From contig CALYLW010000745.1 of the NCBI GenBank assembly GCA_944989445.1, positions 237,348 through 301,347 of the forward strand: a DNA stretch of 64,000 nt. The letters are read 5' to 3'. A program made the translations under genes and the position numbers. Below the pieces are notes generated by a model, which was not told the origin of the DNA, did not search any database, and worked only from the letters and a program-made list of their open reading frames with translations. The stretch comes from Ampullaceana balthica. Its lineage: Eukaryota; Mollusca; Gastropoda; Lymnaeidae. Numbering within the stretch: position 1 is the stretch's first letter; every line of letters begins with the position of its first letter. Below are positions 61,518-64,000 of this stretch, piece by piece.

Positions 61518-63627
61518 GCCGATACACCGCTCTTTAGTGAGTGAAAGACATGCCGATACACCGCTCTTTAGTGAGTGAAAGACATGCAGATACACCGCTC
61601 TTTAGTGAGTGAAAGACATGCAGATACACCGCTCTTTAGTGAGTGAATGACATGCAGATGCACCGCCCTTTATTGAGTGAAAGACATTCAGATACACCGC
61701 TCTTTAGTGAGTGAAAGACACATGCAGATACACCGCTCTTTAGTGAGTGAAAGACATGCAGATACACCGCTCTTTAGTGTGTGAAAGACACATGCAGATA
61801 CACCGCTCTTTAGTGAGTGAAAGACACATGCAGATACACCGCTCTTTAGTGAGTGAAAGACACATGCAGATACACCGCTCTTTAGTGAGTGAAAGACATG
61901 CAGATACACCGCTCTTTAGTGAGTGAAAGACATGCAGATACACCGCTTTTTAGTGAGTGAAAGACATGCAGATACACCGCTCTTTAGTGAGTGAAAGACA
62001 TGCAGATACACCGCTCTTTAGTGAGTGAAAGACATGCAGATATATCGCTCTTTAGTGAGTGAAAGACATGAAGATACACCGCTCTTTAGTGAGTGAAAGA
62101 CACATGCAGATACAACGCTCTTTAGTGAGTGAAAGACACATGCAGATACACCGCTCTTTAGTGAGTGAAAGACATGCAGATACACCGCTCTTTAGTGAGT
62201 GAAAGACATGCAGATACACCGCTCTTTAGTGAGTGAAAGACATGCAGATACACCGCTCTTTAGTGAATGAAAGACATGCAGATATATCGCTCTTTAGTGA
62301 GTGAAAGACATGAAGATACACCGCTCTTTAGTGAGTGAAAGACACATGCAGATACACCGCTCTTTAGTGAGTGAAAGACACATGCAGATACACCGCTCTG
62401 TAGTGAGTGAAAGACATGCAGATACAACGCTCTTTAGTGAGTGAAAGACATGCAGATATACCGCTCTTTAGTGAGTGAAAGACACATGCAGATACACCGC
62501 TCTTTAGTGAGTGAAAGACACATGCAGATACACCGCTCTTTCGTGAGTGAAAGACATGCAGATACACCGCTCTTTAGTGAGTGAAAGACATGCAGATACA
62601 CCACTCTTTAGTGAGTGAAAGACATGCAGATGCACCGCTCTTTAGTGAGCGAAAGACATGCAGATACACCGCTCTTTAGTGAGTGAAAGACATGCAGATA
62701 CACCGCTCTTTAGTGAGTGAAAGACATGCAGATACACCGCTCTTTAGTGAGTGAAAGACATGCAGATACACCGCTCTTTAGTGAGTGAAAGACATGCAGA
62801 TAAACCGCTCTTTAGTGAGTGAAAGACATGCAGATAGACCGCTCTTTAGTGAGTGAAAGACATGCAGATACACCGCTCTTTAGTGAGTGAAAGACACATG
62901 CAGATACAACGCTCTTTAGTGAGTGAAAGACATGCAGATATATCGCTCTGTAGTGAGTGAAAGACACATGCAGATACATCGCTCTTTAGTGAGTGAAAGA
63001 CATGCAGATACATCGCTCTTTAGTGAGTGAAAGACATGCAGATACAACGCTCTTTAGTGAGTGAAAGACATGCAGATACACCGCTCTTTAGTGAGTGAAA
63101 GACATGCAGATATATCGCTCTTTAGTGAGTGAAAGACATGCAGATACACCGCTCTTTAGTGAGTGAAAGACATGCAGATACAACGCTCTTTAGTGAATGA
63201 AAGACATGCAGATACACCGCTCTTTAGTGAGTGAAAGACATGCAGATACACCGCTCTTTAGTGAGTGAAAGACATGCAGATATATCGCTCTTTAGTGAGT
63301 GAAAGACACATGCAGATACATCGCTCTTTAGTGAGTGAAAGACACATGCAGATACATCGCTCTTTAGTGAGTGAAAGACATGCAGATTTTTCGCTCTTTA
63401 GTTAGTGAAAGACACATGCAGATACATCGCTCTTTAGTGAGTGAAAGACACATGCAGATACATCGCTCTTTAGTGAGTGAAAGACACATGCAGATACATC
63501 GCTCTTTAGTGAGTGAAAGACATGAGCATATATGGCTTTTTAGTGAGTGAAAGACACATGCAGATACATTGCTCTTTAGTGAGTGAAAGACATGCAGATA
63601 CATCTCTCTTTAGTGAGTGAAAGACAT
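61518..63627. repeat. 34/36-bp array, about 61 copies
   Basis: The unit is acatgcagatacaccgctct followed by ttagtgagtgaaag. A two-base ac insertion before atgcag gives the 36-bp form. Right-hand copies favour catcgctc over caccgctc. Confidence 0.96.
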
Positions 63628-63700
63628 GCGTGCCGCTCACTGGGATAGTTAAGCTCCAAATTTAAGCTGATATTAACAACTCGCGGAAATATTCAAACTT

Positions 63701-64000
63701 CATAGGGCCCATATTCTATAAGGCCCATATTGAATAGGGTCCATATTATATAGGGCCCATATTGTATAGGGCCCATATTGTATAGGGCCCATATTGTATA
63801 GGGCCCATATTGTACAGGGCCCATATTGTACAGGGCCCATAATGTACAGGGCCCATTTTGTACAGGGCCCATATTGCATAGGGCTCAAATTGCATAGGGC
63901 ACATATTGTATAGGGCCCATATTTTATAGGGCCCATATTGAATGGGGCCCATCTTGTATAGGGCCCATATTGTATAGGGCCCATATTGTATAGGGCCCAT
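63701..64000. repeat. 16-bp array, about 19 copies, runs off the window
   Basis: The unit is gggcccatattgtata. Each copy contains the palindrome gggccc. It is still repeating at base 64000. Confidence 0.95.

Noticed and set aside
63701..64000. Telomere-like or restriction-site regulatory array
   Set aside because: The gggccc palindrome per unit is a property of the 16-bp repeat; nothing else supports a function.

Overview
This window is animal nuclear DNA. It has short exons separated by large introns, GT/AG splice signals, non-LTR retrotransposon remains, a tRNA-derived SINE, and about 40 unrelated tandem arrays that I estimate fill about 70% of the sequence. The only gene I can identify is a minus-strand homologue of CRACR2A/EFCAB4, an EF-hand plus coiled-coil calcium sensor. 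The exon structure, the SINE and the LINE types suggest an invertebrate, plausibly a mollusc (gastropod). The species-level guess is inference.

The gene runs right to left. Nine exons join without a frame break from an ATG at 28945 down to 50, giving about 332 codons: a short N-terminus, an EF-hand pair, a linker, then a long coiled coil that leaves the window at the left edge. Introns hold nearly everything else. A 40/36-bp G-rich array (425-15318, with a 100-N assembly gap just before it) separates the last two visible exons. A 25-bp array (18546-20790) and a 23-bp array (28366-28850) each abut an exon and carry a copy of that exon's 5' splice site in every unit.

From 29 to 64 kb I see no confident coding exon of a host gene. 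This part may be 5' intron or intergenic DNA. It holds an old minus-strand LINE (about 33028-36600) broken by four internal tandem arrays and a fold-back insertion with a 14-bp target duplication, followed by array after array (unit lengths 15 to 62 bp, several with higher-order structure) and a trimeric ~165-bp repeat (55583-57780). Two weak candidate exons lie near 47.1-47.35 kb. Long open frames across the arrays arise because the units lack stop codons, and I do not treat them as genes.

The main observations are that two arrays were seeded exactly at splice donors, that three arrays were seeded inside one LINE's coding sequence (a fourth lies beside its insertion), and that one locus gathers an exceptional number of independent minisatellites. 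No bacterial system, CRISPR array or operon is present.
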